33,525 nucleotides of DNA from Natronomonas aquatica (GTDB taxonomy: Archaea > Halobacteriota > Halobacteria > Halobacteriales > Haloarculaceae): contig NZ_JAHLKM010000028.1 of NCBI RefSeq assembly GCF_024449025.1, positions 1-33,525 on the forward strand. Direction: 5' to 3'. This document shows, one piece after another, positions 13,264-21,674 of this stretch. The notes below the pieces were generated by a model. That model was not told the DNA's origin. It worked only from the letters and a program-made list of their open reading frames with translations, and did not search any database. A program made the position numbers and the translations under genes. Numbering within the stretch: position 1 is the first letter of the stretch; each line of letters starts with the position of its first letter.

Positions 13264-14400
13264 ATGAGTTCCGGGTCACGGTCGGGGATGTTCTGTCCGC
13301 AGTGCGGCGATCCGATCGAACGCTCGCCGGAGATCGATCTGCCCGGCGGGCCGAGCGATCCCGACGCCGTGCTGTGTGACGACTGTTACTTCGAGGCCTT
13401 CGAGTTCGTCGACGCGCCCGAACGCATCGAGATACGTGTCTGCAGCCGGTGTGGTGCGCTCCATCGGGGCAACCGGTGGGTCGACGTCGGCGCGCGCGAT
13501 TACACCGACGTCGCGATCGAGGAGACCGCCGACCGGCTGGGCGTCCACGTCGACGCCGAGGGCGTCGAGTGGGGCGTCGAACCCGAACAGGTCGACCAGA
13601 ACACCATCCGGATGCACTGTCTGTTCACCGGCCGGGTCAGAGAGACCGATCTCTCGGAGGAGGTGACGGTCCCGGTCTATATCGCAAGAGAAACATGCGA
13701 CCGGTGCGGCCGGATCGCGGGCGATTACTACGCGAGCATCGTCCAGGTCCGCGGCACCGACCGGACGCCCACGGCCGCCGAAAACGACCGCGCGATCGAG
13801 ATCGCCGAGGCCTACATCGCCGACCGCGAGGCGACGGGCGACAGAAACGCCTTCATCACCGAGACGACCCGGACCGACGACGGCGTCGATATGAAGATCT
13901 CGACGAACCAGATGGGCCAGGGGATCGCAAAGCGGATCGTCGAAGAGCTAGGCGGGGCCGTCTCGGAGGCGCCGACGCTCGTCACCGAGGACGGCGACGG
14001 CAACGAGGTCTACCGTGTCACCTTTACGGTCCGATTGCCGCCCTACACGCCAGACGACGTGGTCGATCTCGACGACGGCGACGGGCCCGTCCTCGTGACG
14101 AGCGCCCACGGCAACCTGAAGGGGCGGCGGCTCGCGACGGGCGACCGCTACGAGGCCGACTTCGAGGAGGGGATCGCCCCCGACGCGCGCAAGATCGGCG
14201 AGCGGGCCGACGCCGAGCGGACGACGCTCGTCGCAATCGAAGACGAACACGCCGTCCAGATCCTCGATCCCGAGACCTTCGAGTCGAAGACGGTCCCCCG
14301 GCCGTCGTATCTCGATCCCGACGCCGAGTCGGTTCTCGCCCTCAAACACCGTCGGGGGCTGCACGTGCTGCCGGAGCCGGACGCCGCGGACGGGGGGTAA
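13264..14400 (+). CDS. nmd3: NMD3-family ribosome-associated protein
   Basis: A 378-residue archaeal NMD3. The N-terminal zinc region contains four CxxC pairs: CPQCG (residues about 11), CDDCYFE (39), CSRCGALHRG (61) and CDRCGRIAGDYY (about 144). The domains after it (residues about 160-230) form the eIF5A/translation-factor-like part, and the end is an OB/SH3-like C-terminal domain. In eukaryotes NMD3 is the export adaptor of the 60S subunit; archaea have no nucleus, so it is thought to act in large-subunit maturation or in blocking factor sites. Its codirectional neighbour taw2 starts 8 bases after the stop, giving a translation-linked operon. Confidence 0.9.
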   Translation: MSSGSRSGMFCPQCGDPIERSPEIDLPGGPSDPDAVLCDDCYFEAFEFVDAPERIEIRVCSRCGALHRGNRWVDVGARDYTDVAIEETADRLGVHVDAEGVEWGVEPEQVDQNTIRMHCLFTGRVRETDLSEEVTVPVYIARETCDRCGRIAGDYYASIVQVRGTDRTPTAAENDRAIEIAEAYIADREATGDRNAFITETTRTDDGVDMKISTNQMGQGIAKRIVEELGGAVSEAPTLVTEDGDGNEVYRVTFTVRLPPYTPDDVVDLDDGDGPVLVTSAHGNLKGRRLATGDRYEADFEEGIAPDARKIGERADAERTTLVAIEDEHAVQILDPETFESKTVPRPSYLDPDAESVLALKHRRGLHVLPEPDAADGG

Positions 14401-14408
14401 GCGCACCC

Positions 14409-15440
14409 ATGGCCGACAGGACCGACGATCTGGCGGCGATCGTCGAGAAACCGCGGGCCGAGACCGTGATCGAGTCGCTCCGCTCGGAGGGGGTCTACGA
14501 CGAGACCCGGCGTGTCGAGCCCCGCGACGGGACCCACGTGGCGATCCCGGTCACCGCAGTCCCCGACTCGACGGACGTCTCTGCCGTCCGCCGGATCGAC
14601 CTCCCGCGGCGGAGTCGGGGGCTGGAGGCGATCCTCCGTGAGCGTGGCGCCGACGAATCCGTCGCCGAGGCCGCGCCGTCGTCGTGGGCGGTCATCGGCA
14701 GCGTCGTTCTGGTCGATTTCGGCGACGTCTCGGCCCCCGGGACGCTCGCGGAAGCCGACCGAAAGACCGTCGGGGAGGCCCTGCTGACGTTGCACGGCAA
14801 CGCCGATACCGTCCTCGCACGCGGGGGGATCGAAGGGCAACGGCGGGATCCCTCGGCGGCGGTCGTCGCCGGCGTCGGCGAGACCGAGACCGTCCACGTC
14901 GAACACGGGACCGAGTACGCGATCGACTTCGCCGAAGTGATGTTCTCGCCGGGGAACAAAGCCGAGCGCGCCCGGATGGGCGAGGTCGTCGCCCCCGGCG
15001 AGCGCGTCTTCGATATGTTCGCCGGGATCGGCTACTTCACACTGCCGACGGCGAAGGCGGGCGCGACGGTGACCGCCGCCGAGATCGATCCCGACGCCTA
15101 CCGGCTTCTGGTCGAGAACGTCCGGCGCAACGGCGTCACCGACCAAGTCCGGACGGTATTGGGCGATTGCCGGGGCGTCGAGACGGTCGCCGACCGCGTC
15201 GTTGCGGGGTATTACGACGCCTACGAGTACCTCGACTCGGCGCTGGACGCGCTCGTTTCCGGCGGGATGTTGCATCTCCACGAGGCGACGCCCGAACCGC
15301 TGTTTCCGGACCGTCCCCTCGATCGGCTGACCGACGCGGTCAAAGCCGCCGATCGATCGCTCGAGGTGCGCGACACGCGGCGGGTAAAGAGCCACAGCGC
15401 GGGAGTCGTCCACGGGGTCGTCGACGCCCGGGTCGAGTAG
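14409..15440 (+). CDS. taw2: Taw2, tRNA-Phe aminocarboxypropyltransferase (wyosine pathway)
   Basis: A 343-residue class I SAM-fold enzyme of the Trm5/TYW2 group. Motif I is FDMFAGIGYFTLP (residues about 199-211), where GIGYF fits Taw2/TYW2 rather than the GVGPF of Trm5. Upstream VMFSPGNKAERARMG (about 177) also matches the TYW2 pattern. The next acidic strand is AAEIDPDAY and motif IV-like HLHEATPEPLF lies near 286. Taw2 transfers the aminocarboxypropyl group of SAM to the base made at G37 of tRNA-Phe. Residues 1-100 form the small N-terminal recognition domain. Operon with nmd3. A Trm5-type methyltransferase is the less likely alternative. Confidence 0.85.
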   Translation: MADRTDDLAAIVEKPRAETVIESLRSEGVYDETRRVEPRDGTHVAIPVTAVPDSTDVSAVRRIDLPRRSRGLEAILRERGADESVAEAAPSSWAVIGSVVLVDFGDVSAPGTLAEADRKTVGEALLTLHGNADTVLARGGIEGQRRDPSAAVVAGVGETETVHVEHGTEYAIDFAEVMFSPGNKAERARMGEVVAPGERVFDMFAGIGYFTLPTAKAGATVTAAEIDPDAYRLLVENVRRNGVTDQVRTVLGDCRGVETVADRVVAGYYDAYEYLDSALDALVSGGMLHLHEATPEPLFPDRPLDRLTDAVKAADRSLEVRDTRRVKSHSAGVVHGVVDARVE

Positions 15441-15510
15441 CGGGAGCTATACCCGGGAGCTGGTTCCGGCCCCGGGGCGGACCGCTCGGTCCCCGTCTCG
15501 GGCGAGGGGA

Positions 15511-15516
15511 TTATAT
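15511..15516 (+). promoter_or_regulatory. TATA box of a 27-residue peptide gene
   Basis: TTATAT lies 23-28 bases before the ATG at 15539. It is the only A/T-rich stretch in this GC-rich spacer, and it supports expression of the tiny ORF as a leaderless message. Confidence 0.5.
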
Positions 15517-15538
15517 GAAGTGAAAATGAAAAGCACGT

Positions 15539-15622
15539 ATGGACCGACAGAAACTCATGGCGATCTTCTTTGCGCTGTTGATGGCGATGTGGATGATCGC
15601 CACCGCCGCGACGCTGATCTAG
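15539..15622 (+). CDS. 27-residue hydrophobic membrane micro-peptide
   Basis: MDRQKLMAIFFALLMAMWMI continues with ATAATLI and stops with TAG. The peptide is a charged N-terminal cap (DRQK) followed by one 20-residue hydrophobic helix very rich in Met and Ala, ending at the membrane edge. A well-placed TATA box upstream and a sensible start make it a likely real gene despite its length. It could equally be the remains of a signal peptide of a lost secreted protein, since (D)RKK plus a Met/Ala-rich core also resembles one. No partner gene is evident. Confidence 0.55.
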   Translation: MDRQKLMAIFFALLMAMWMIATAATLI

Positions 15623-15734
15623 AGGCTCTCGGAGGTATCGGCTTGCGGGGCTCTCACCGATCGATTCCCGCCGAACAGAGACATCGGGGAAGACGGCCGT
15701 CGCGTTGGCCGACGACTCGAACCAGGCGATGGCG

Positions 15735-18056
15735 TCAGGTTTCGACGGTGCGTCGACCTGTTTCGCCCCGGACCTGGTCCGTCCACTTGAGCAGATACCG
15801 GTATACGGGAAAGAGGTAGTCCTCGATCTGTTCGGGGACGCTCGTCGAACTCGCGTAGACGAGCACCGGAACGCCGTCCAGTTTCGCCCGCTGGATCACC
15901 GAATCGGGGGTGCTTCCGAACACCCACTGGCGGAGCCGGCGGTCCCGCGAGGCGCCGATGACCAAAATTCCGCCTTCGCTTTTGGCTTTTTCGACGAGCC
16001 CCTCCCCGATACTCGCCGCGGAGACGTTGTACACGTGGAGGTCCGGAACGCTGTTTAATTCCGAGACGGTCCGGGCCGGATCCTCCGCCGTTTCCTCGCC
16101 GACCGGATCGACGGAGATGACGTTCACTTCGATCCCCTGCTCGCCGAGTTGCCGAACGAGCTTTGCCGCCGCCAGGTGATGGGGGCCGCCGCCCGCCCCG
16201 ATGTTTATCCGTTCGACGTCGGTCGTTCCGATCCCGCTCGCGAACACGACGTCGCACGGCGCCGTATACTCGACCTGCTTCGTGATCTCGTCGTTCTCTT
16301 CGGGGTAGCCCATGAGGATCAGATCGACACCGTCCGTCCGTGCCGACTGGAGAATATCGAAGGCGACGTCCCGGCAGGTGTGGCCCTCGACCGTGTACTC
16401 GACGCTCAGATCCTCGTTTTCGAGGACTTCCTCGATCCGTTCGACCCGCTCGCCTGCGACGTCGGCCATGACCTCGTGAGGGGTCTGATCGGGGATTTCG
16501 GTGACGGTGACCACCTCGATCAAGGGCTCTTTTTTTTGTCCGGCCGCAAGTAGCTCGGCCAGTCGGACGTGTGCGGGCGCGTTGTCGGGTCTGGCGATGG
16601 GAACCAGAACGCGGAAATACTCCCTGTCCGGTTCGACTGACCGTTCCGTTTCGGCCTCCTCTCCTCGGGCGGGTTCGGGGGGATACACCCGCCGGACCAG
16701 TTCGTCGATCTCCCGCTGTCCGCCCCACGCGAGATAGATACCCAACAGCGCGACGGTCAGGCCGACTCCGGTCACGACGCCGCGCCGGGGGAGGTTGTAG
16801 ATCAACCCGAGGTTCGCGAGGATCCCGAGTACGGGAACGACCGGCACACCCGGCACACGGAACCCCCGTTCGATGTCGGGAAACGCCCGCCGGTGGTAGA
16901 TCAACGCGCCGTTGACGATCGCAAGCGGCAAGAGCAGATTGAACGTCGCAAAGCCGGTAAGGACCGTTAGTCCGAGATTGATCGGAGCGATCCCGCCCTC
17001 GCTGGGGAAAAGGGCGATGAACACGACGATGAGCGTGACGATCGCCCCCGTCGCCGCCGTCACGCTCCAGAAGGGTGTCCGGAACGCGGAGTGGATCCGT
17101 GCGAATGCCCGCGGCGCCTGTCCCCGTCGGCCCATGAGCGATCCGATACTCGAGGCTGCGAGAATAGACGCGTTCGACGCCGACACCATCGAAAAGACCG
17201 CTCCGGCGACGATCAACGACCGGCCGATCGGGCCGAGAAACCCGGCTGCAACCTCGCCCATCGCCGTCTCGCCCTCCCGGGCGATGACTTCGGGCGGGAC
17301 CGTCGAGTTCGTCATCGCGACGATGACGAGCGCATAGAGGACGGTAACGGTGATGATGCTCGCGGCGATGGCTCGCGGCACCGTCTTCCGCGGTTCGATT
17401 ATCTCGCCCGCGCTGGCGGCGATCGCGGAGAACCCGAAGAACGTGATGAACGCGAGCGCGGCGATCGAGAGGATCCCGACGATATCGGTCGAAAACTGTG
17501 CGGTGAAATTCCCCACCGCAGTGGTCGGGCCACGGAAGGTGAACGCGCCGGCGATAAACGCGATGAGCACCGCGACTTTCGCACCCGAAACGAGCAGCTG
17601 GAACGTTCCGGACTCCTCGGTCCCACGGGCGTTCAATACACCCAGCAACACTGCCGCGAGTACCGCTGTCGACCCGTGTGGGAGCCACGCCAGTTGCTCG
17701 GGAAGTACGAACCTGACGAACCACTCGTCCATCGTCGCGAGATAGAACGCGGTCGTTCCGGTATACCCCAAAAAGAGCGACATCCCGATCCCGTAGGTCA
17801 AATACTCCCGGTCTTCGAAAGTGCGTGAGGTGAACAGATACCCCCCGCCGTTTTCGGAGTAGATAGACGCGAACTCCGAGTACGCCGCCGCCGTGATTCC
17901 GGCGATGACCGCCGCGATCACGAAGGCGATGACCGCACTGGAGCCGATCTCCGCGACCGCGGTCCCCGAAAGCGAGAAGATCCCGGCGGCGATCATGGTC
18001 CCGAGACCGATGGCGAACGCGATCTTGAAATCGAGCGTTCGAGTGTGTTCGACCAT
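15735..18056 (-). CDS. APC-superfamily amino-acid permease with two C-terminal UspA domains
   Basis: A 773-residue fusion. Residues 1-450 form a 12-helix amino acid-polyamine-organocation transporter: the helix-1 signature AFAIGLGTMIAAGIFSLSG, helix 2 VIAAVIAGITAAAYSEF, FITFFGFSAIAASAGEIIEP (helix 6) and ASNASILAASSIGSLMGRRG (helix 8). The cytoplasmic tail holds two universal stress protein domains, about 468-600 and 615-745. The second keeps the nucleotide-binding end motif (VIGASRDRRLRQWVFGSTPD); the first lacks it. The USP pair probably senses ATP/AMP-type nucleotides and gates transport. The AT-rich TTTAAATAAAAT near 18155-18170 (other strand) is a likely promoter, leaving a leader of some tens of bases. 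Substrate is unknown (cationic or neutral amino acids). Confidence 0.93.
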   Translation of the reverse strand: MVEHTRTLDFKIAFAIGLGTMIAAGIFSLSGTAVAEIGSSAVIAFVIAAVIAGITAAAYSEFASIYSENGGGYLFTSRTFEDREYLTYGIGMSLFLGYTGTTAFYLATMDEWFVRFVLPEQLAWLPHGSTAVLAAVLLGVLNARGTEESGTFQLLVSGAKVAVLIAFIAGAFTFRGPTTAVGNFTAQFSTDIVGILSIAALAFITFFGFSAIAASAGEIIEPRKTVPRAIAASIITVTVLYALVIVAMTNSTVPPEVIAREGETAMGEVAAGFLGPIGRSLIVAGAVFSMVSASNASILAASSIGSLMGRRGQAPRAFARIHSAFRTPFWSVTAATGAIVTLIVVFIALFPSEGGIAPINLGLTVLTGFATFNLLLPLAIVNGALIYHRRAFPDIERGFRVPGVPVVPVLGILANLGLIYNLPRRGVVTGVGLTVALLGIYLAWGGQREIDELVRRVYPPEPARGEEAETERSVEPDREYFRVLVPIARPDNAPAHVRLAELLAAGQKKEPLIEVVTVTEIPDQTPHEVMADVAGERVERIEEVLENEDLSVEYTVEGHTCRDVAFDILQSARTDGVDLILMGYPEENDEITKQVEYTAPCDVVFASGIGTTDVERINIGAGGGPHHLAAAKLVRQLGEQGIEVNVISVDPVGEETAEDPARTVSELNSVPDLHVYNVSAASIGEGLVEKAKSEGGILVIGASRDRRLRQWVFGSTPDSVIQRAKLDGVPVLVYASSTSVPEQIEDYLFPVYRYLLKWTDQVRGETGRRTVET

Positions 18057-18260
18057 TATCTAGATCACCATCGCGGGAACTGGACCGTCGATCGGTCGCT
18101 CCGATCGATTGATCCGCGTTTCACCGAACAACTTCATACCGGATGAATACCCGAATTTTATTTAAAAGTACTGACTATACTTGCGGGATGAAAATTTATA
18201 CCGCCTTTATTTCGGTTACTCAAACGCACCGTGTTCCCGTTGGAGTGCCGATGGCACGAA

Positions 18261-18268
18261 CCTATAAC
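18261..18268 (+). promoter_or_regulatory. Surviving TATA box of the broken Lrp-TrkA gene
   Basis: CCTATAAC is centred 27 bases before the ATG at 18292. The promoter and start codon of the pseudogene are intact although its coding part is not. Confidence 0.5.
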
Positions 18269-18291
18269 ACAGCCTGGCTCGCAGGACGGGT

Positions 18292-18821
18292 ATGAACGAC
18301 GGCGTCCGGCTCGACGACATCGACCGGCGGATCCTGTAATCGGCGGGCAGACGAATCCCCACGTCCCCGTGGTCGGGGAGGATACGGCCGATCTCCGGCA
18401 GATCGGGCGAGAGATCTCGAAGTACAGCGTCGAGATCAAAGACGAGTTCCTCGTTCAGCGTCAGATGCGGTTCCCCTACGATTCGTTCGGTCCCTCGGAG
18501 AGCCGGCGTGCGGACCCGCTGAAAGACTACATCAGCCTGCGCGGCCGGGCGGACGTCGTCGAGTTGACCGTACAGGAGAACGCTCCGATCGCCGGCCGAA
18601 CGCTGGAGGAAGCCACCCGGGACGGCGTTCTCGACGAGGACACGCTCGTCGTCGCGATCGAGCGCGACGAGACCGTGAAAACACCGCAGGGGGACACCGA
18701 GATCCGTCCCCACGATATCGTGACGGTGCTTTCCCCGGCGGGCGATCAACGGATCGTATTGCAGGCGTTTCAGGGACCGGAGATCTCGGGAGTCGGCGAA
18801 GACGGTGACGGGAGTAGCTGA
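18292..18821 (+). pseudogene. Broken Lrp/AsnC-type regulator with TrkA_C domain
   Basis: The ATG at 18292 opens MNDGVRLDDIDRRIL, the usual beginning of a haloarchaeal Lrp/AsnC protein, but a TAA follows at once (18337-18339). The remainder resumes in another frame: DTADLRQIGREISKYSVEIK, DEFLVQRQMRFPYDSFGP, then a TrkA_C/RCK_C domain (DYISLRGRADVVELTVQENA, through GDTEIRPHDIVTVLS) ending at 18821. The missing part is most of the winged helix and the Lrp sensor strand, about 100 codons, consistent with one internal deletion plus frameshift. TrkA_C domains bind c-di-AMP or similar ligands in other proteins. The divergent permease is its obvious former target. A truncated protein made from an internal start is possible. 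Confidence 0.75.
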
Positions 18822-18906
18822 TCTTCGTACACGCACAGAGAAGACAGACGCCGAACCCGACGGCCGTTTCAATACCCTTTTGGCCTCGGATCCAGTGTTC
18901 ATCGGT

Positions 18907-19299
18907 ATGGCAGACTTTCAGGTCATCGTCGGCGACGACGACGGGACCACCTACTCGTTCGAGGTCGACGGACAGGACGCAAACCGGTTCATCGGCCGAT
19001 CGATCGGCGAGACGGTCGACGGCGACGCGGTCGATCTCCCGGGGTACGAGATCGAGATCACGGGCGGCTCCGACCGGGCCGGCCGGCCGATGCACGGCGA
19101 GATCGACGGCGCGGAGACGAAGGCGATCCTCTCGACGGGCGGCGTCGGCTTCGACCCCACTGTCGACGGCGAGCGGAAACGCGTCACGGTCCGCGGCGCG
19201 GAGGTCTCCGAGGAGACCCGCCAGATCAACGCGAAGGTCGCGACCCGCGGCGAGGAGTCGATCGAGGAACTGCTCGGCGAAGACGGCGACGAGGAGTAA
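18907..19299 (+). CDS. rps6e: Small-subunit ribosomal protein eS6
   Basis: A 130-residue archaeal S6e: it begins MADFQVIVGDDDGTTYSFEV and has the conserved EITGGSDRAGRPMHG (residues about 58-72), GGVGFDPTVDGERKRVTVRG and the helix SEETRQINAKV. It corresponds to the N-terminal domain of eukaryotic S6 (about 250 residues) and lacks the phosphorylated tail, as in all archaea. A weak TATA-like element near 18869-18876 precedes it. The next gene begins six bases after the stop. Confidence 0.95.
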   Translation: MADFQVIVGDDDGTTYSFEVDGQDANRFIGRSIGETVDGDAVDLPGYEIEITGGSDRAGRPMHGEIDGAETKAILSTGGVGFDPTVDGERKRVTVRGAEVSEETRQINAKVATRGEESIEELLGEDGDEE

Positions 19300-19305
19300 C
19301 CCGTC

Positions 19306-19752
19306 GTGAGCGACGGTCCCGAAACGAGCGCCCTTCAGGGGGCGTTCTGCCGCGGGGAGCGCCCCGACGACGTCCTCATCTATCTCCACGAGGAGGGAAT
19401 CGGATCGATCGAGGACCTCCTCGAGATCGGCTCGCGCGTCGAGGACGGCGTCGTTCTGGTGTTACCCGGCGAGGAGGGCCGGGCAGCGTTCGAGCAGGCG
19501 ACGGGGCTCGGCGCGATGGATTTTGCGGGGATGGCGATGGACACCGACGGCGAGATCGACGCCGACTGTACGGGCGGGACCTGTCCCGACGCCCAGAACG
19601 GCGAGGACCACTACGTCAAGTTTCTCTTCGCCTTCGTCGAGGAAGAAAACGAGGCCGTCGGCGGGCTCTACGCCGAGGGCGACGTCCTCCACGGCTATGC
19701 CGCCTGCGCCTGCGGGACGACCTACTCGGAAAAACGCGTCATCGAGGCATGA
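19306..19752 (+). CDS. Haloarchaeal conserved protein (DUF5807-like)
   Basis: A 148-residue acidic protein, GTG start at 19306, six bases after rps6e and probably in its operon. Features: CRGERPDDVLIYLHEEG near residue 15, RVEDGVVLVLPGEEGRAAFE near 44, GTCPDAQNGEDHYVKFLFAF near 90, and a Cys-rich end YAACACGTTYSEKRV. I recall the RPDDV...DGVVLVLPGEEGR pattern from the family DUF5807; not certain. No catalytic motif visible. The co-occurrence with a ribosomal protein gene hints at a role in translation, nothing stronger. Confidence 0.7.
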   Translation: MSDGPETSALQGAFCRGERPDDVLIYLHEEGIGSIEDLLEIGSRVEDGVVLVLPGEEGRAAFEQATGLGAMDFAGMAMDTDGEIDADCTGGTCPDAQNGEDHYVKFLFAFVEEENEAVGGLYAEGDVLHGYAACACGTTYSEKRVIEA

Positions 19753-19783
19753 TCTCCACTCTCCGACGACAGTAACGCGACAG

Positions 19784-20938
19784 CTATCCGAGCGTTTCGG
19801 CGAGCGCGTCGGCGATGTGACCGCCCACCTCGGCTTTGTTTCCCTCCCGAACCGTCACGTCGTCCGGCCCGACGAGGAGAACGCGGGTCGTCTCGCTGCC
19901 CATCACGCTCGCGTCGTTGGCGACGACGAACGATAACTCCGCCCGCCGGAGCGTCTCGCGGGCCCGTTCTATCATCGCCTCGTCGTCGTCGCCCGCTTCG
20001 AGTTTGAAGCCGACGATCGAAAGCCCAGGGTACTCCTCGCGGACCGTATCGATGAGCTTCGGCGTCGGTTCCAACTCCAGCGTCAGCGACTGCCCCGAAC
20101 GGATCTTCTCGGGGGCGGTCTCGACGGTGTAATCGCCGATCGCGGCCGCCGAGACGAGCGCGTCGGCTTCCTCCGCGACCGACCGGACCGCATCGAGCAT
20201 CTCCGCCGCGCTTTCGACCGACAGGACGTCGGCGTAGGGCACGCGCTCCCCGTTGTGGACGAGTGTCACGTCGGCCCCGCGGACGTAGCAGGCCTTCGCG
20301 ACGGCGCGGCCGGTCCGCCCCGAGGCGCGGTTCGTGAGCACCCGAACCGGGTCGATCGCCTCGCTGGTCGGACCGCTCGTGACGACGACGTGGCGGCCGG
20401 CCAGCGGCCGTTCGCCGGCGGCGCGGGCGACCGCGAGGACGATCGCTTCCTCGCTTGCGATCTTGGCCTTTCCTTCCTCGAGTCTGGGGTCGACGAAGTC
20501 TATGTCCCACGATTCGAGGCGTTCGATCGCCTCGAGGACGCCGGGGTGGTCGTACATCGGCTCGTGCATCGCCGGCGCGATGACGACCGGCACGTCCGCA
20601 CCGAGCGCCGTCGTCGCGGTCGTCGTCACCGGCGTGTCGTCGATCGCGCCCGAGACCTTCCCGATCGTGTTCGCCGTCGCGGGCGCGAGCAACAGGACGT
20701 CGGCCCAGCCGTCGTATCCGCACAGCTCGACGTGTTCGACCGAGCCCGTGATCTCCGTCGTGACCGGGTTTTCGGTCGCGAACTCGACGGCCCACGGGTG
20801 AACGATGCCGCGTGCGGCGTCGGTCATCACTGCCCGGACCTCGGCGCCCTGCCTGCGGAGTTCGTGGGCCAACTCGACTGTCTTGACCGCCGCGATCGAG
20901 CCCGACACGCCCAACGCGACGTTTTCGCCCGCGAGCAT
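19784..20938 (-). CDS. coaBC: CoaBC, bifunctional phosphopantothenoylcysteine decarboxylase/phosphopantothenate-cysteine ligase
   Basis: A 384-residue bifunctional enzyme of coenzyme A synthesis. The CoaC half (about 1-180) is an FMN-dependent decarboxylase: VSGSIAAVKTVELAHELR, the catalytic-His region SVEHVEL (about 67-73), APATANTIGKVSGAIDD and PAMHEPMYDHP (the PAMN-type motif). The CoaB half (about 185-384) has VVVTSGPTSEAIDPVRVLTN, RASGRTGRAVA, AAIGDYTVE and KLIDTVREEYPGLSIVGFK. CoaB couples cysteine to 4'-phosphopantothenate. A TATA box (20960-20968 on the other strand) lies 26 bases before the ATG at 20938, so the message is leaderless. Divergent orientation with nothing else in its operon. 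Confidence 0.95.
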   Translation of the reverse strand: MLAGENVALGVSGSIAAVKTVELAHELRRQGAEVRAVMTDAARGIVHPWAVEFATENPVTTEITGSVEHVELCGYDGWADVLLLAPATANTIGKVSGAIDDTPVTTTATTALGADVPVVIAPAMHEPMYDHPGVLEAIERLESWDIDFVDPRLEEGKAKIASEEAIVLAVARAAGERPLAGRHVVVTSGPTSEAIDPVRVLTNRASGRTGRAVAKACYVRGADVTLVHNGERVPYADVLSVESAAEMLDAVRSVAEEADALVSAAAIGDYTVETAPEKIRSGQSLTLELEPTPKLIDTVREEYPGLSIVGFKLEAGDDDEAMIERARETLRRAELSFVVANDASVMGSETTRVLLVGPDDVTVREGNKAEVGGHIADALAETLG

Positions 20939-20959
20939 CGACGGACGTTCGATGCGACG

Positions 20960-20968
20960 ATATAAAAA
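20960..20968 (-). promoter_or_regulatory. TATA box of coaBC
   Basis: TTTTTATA on this strand is centred about 26 bases before the coaBC ATG, one of the clearest TATA elements in the window. Confidence 0.6.
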
Positions 20969-20987
20969 CTACCGTGGCTCCGGCCGC

Positions 20988-21509
20988 TCACCCGGTCGCG
21001 ATCCGCAACTCGACGTCGCGGGTCTCACCCTCCAGATCGGCGACGACGCGGCGGACGATGCGTTCGGCCTCGCTTTCGATCTTCGGTTTGATCTTCTCTA
21101 TGACCCACTCCAGGGAGACGAACAGCGGGAGGTCGATGCCCCCGTCGTCGACCGATTCGGAGGCGTACTCGACGACGAGCGTGACCTCCGTTTTCGGGTC
21201 GGCGTCTTCCCCGGGCGTTCCCTCCCCGATCGGTTCGACGAGCCACCGGCCGGCGGCGTCGATGTCCTCCGTCAGCCGCCACTCGATCCGTTCGGGGGGG
21301 TCGAGCTCGATCACCTCCGAGTGGGCCGTATACGTCAGCTTCCACCACGCGAACTCGAGTTCGTACTCCGTGCCGGTCCCGCCGTCGCCGAACTGCCGGA
21401 CCGACCGGAGGTATTCGGAATACTCCGCGTATTCCCGGAACCCGAGGAGGAACTCGTAGACCTCCGCCGGCGGGAGATACACGACCGTGCTCACTTCGAC
21501 CCGTCTCAC
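20988..21509 (-). CDS. SRPBCC/START-like lipid-binding fold protein
   Basis: A 173-residue protein of the polyketide cyclase/SRPBCC superfamily. It starts with the hallmark N-terminal strand-helix MRRVEVSTVVYLPPAEVYEF and continues YAEYSEYLRSVRQFGDG, ELEFAWWKLTYTAHSEVIEL, PPERIEWRLTEDIDAAGRWL and EVTLVVEYA, ending with the long helix WVIEKIKPKIESEAERIVRR. Start codon is GTG at 21509. The fold binds hydrophobic ligands; the ligand is unknown. Faces the ABC transporter gene, 165 bases away. Confidence 0.85.
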   Translation of the reverse strand: MRRVEVSTVVYLPPAEVYEFLLGFREYAEYSEYLRSVRQFGDGGTGTEYELEFAWWKLTYTAHSEVIELDPPERIEWRLTEDIDAAGRWLVEPIGEGTPGEDADPKTEVTLVVEYASESVDDGGIDLPLFVSLEWVIEKIKPKIESEAERIVRRVVADLEGETRDVELRIATG

Positions 21510-21674
21510 ATCCGTCCGTGGGGCGGATCGATCCTAAACGTTCCCCCTGCCTGCGGCGTCGGCGGTCGGACGTCGGCGATCAGCCAGCCTGCGGTGTCGC
21601 CGGCCAGACGCCGCCGGCCGTGCGCGATCGCCCGCGAGCGCGGGATCTTTGAGGCCGTACCCGCAACGTTTGGT

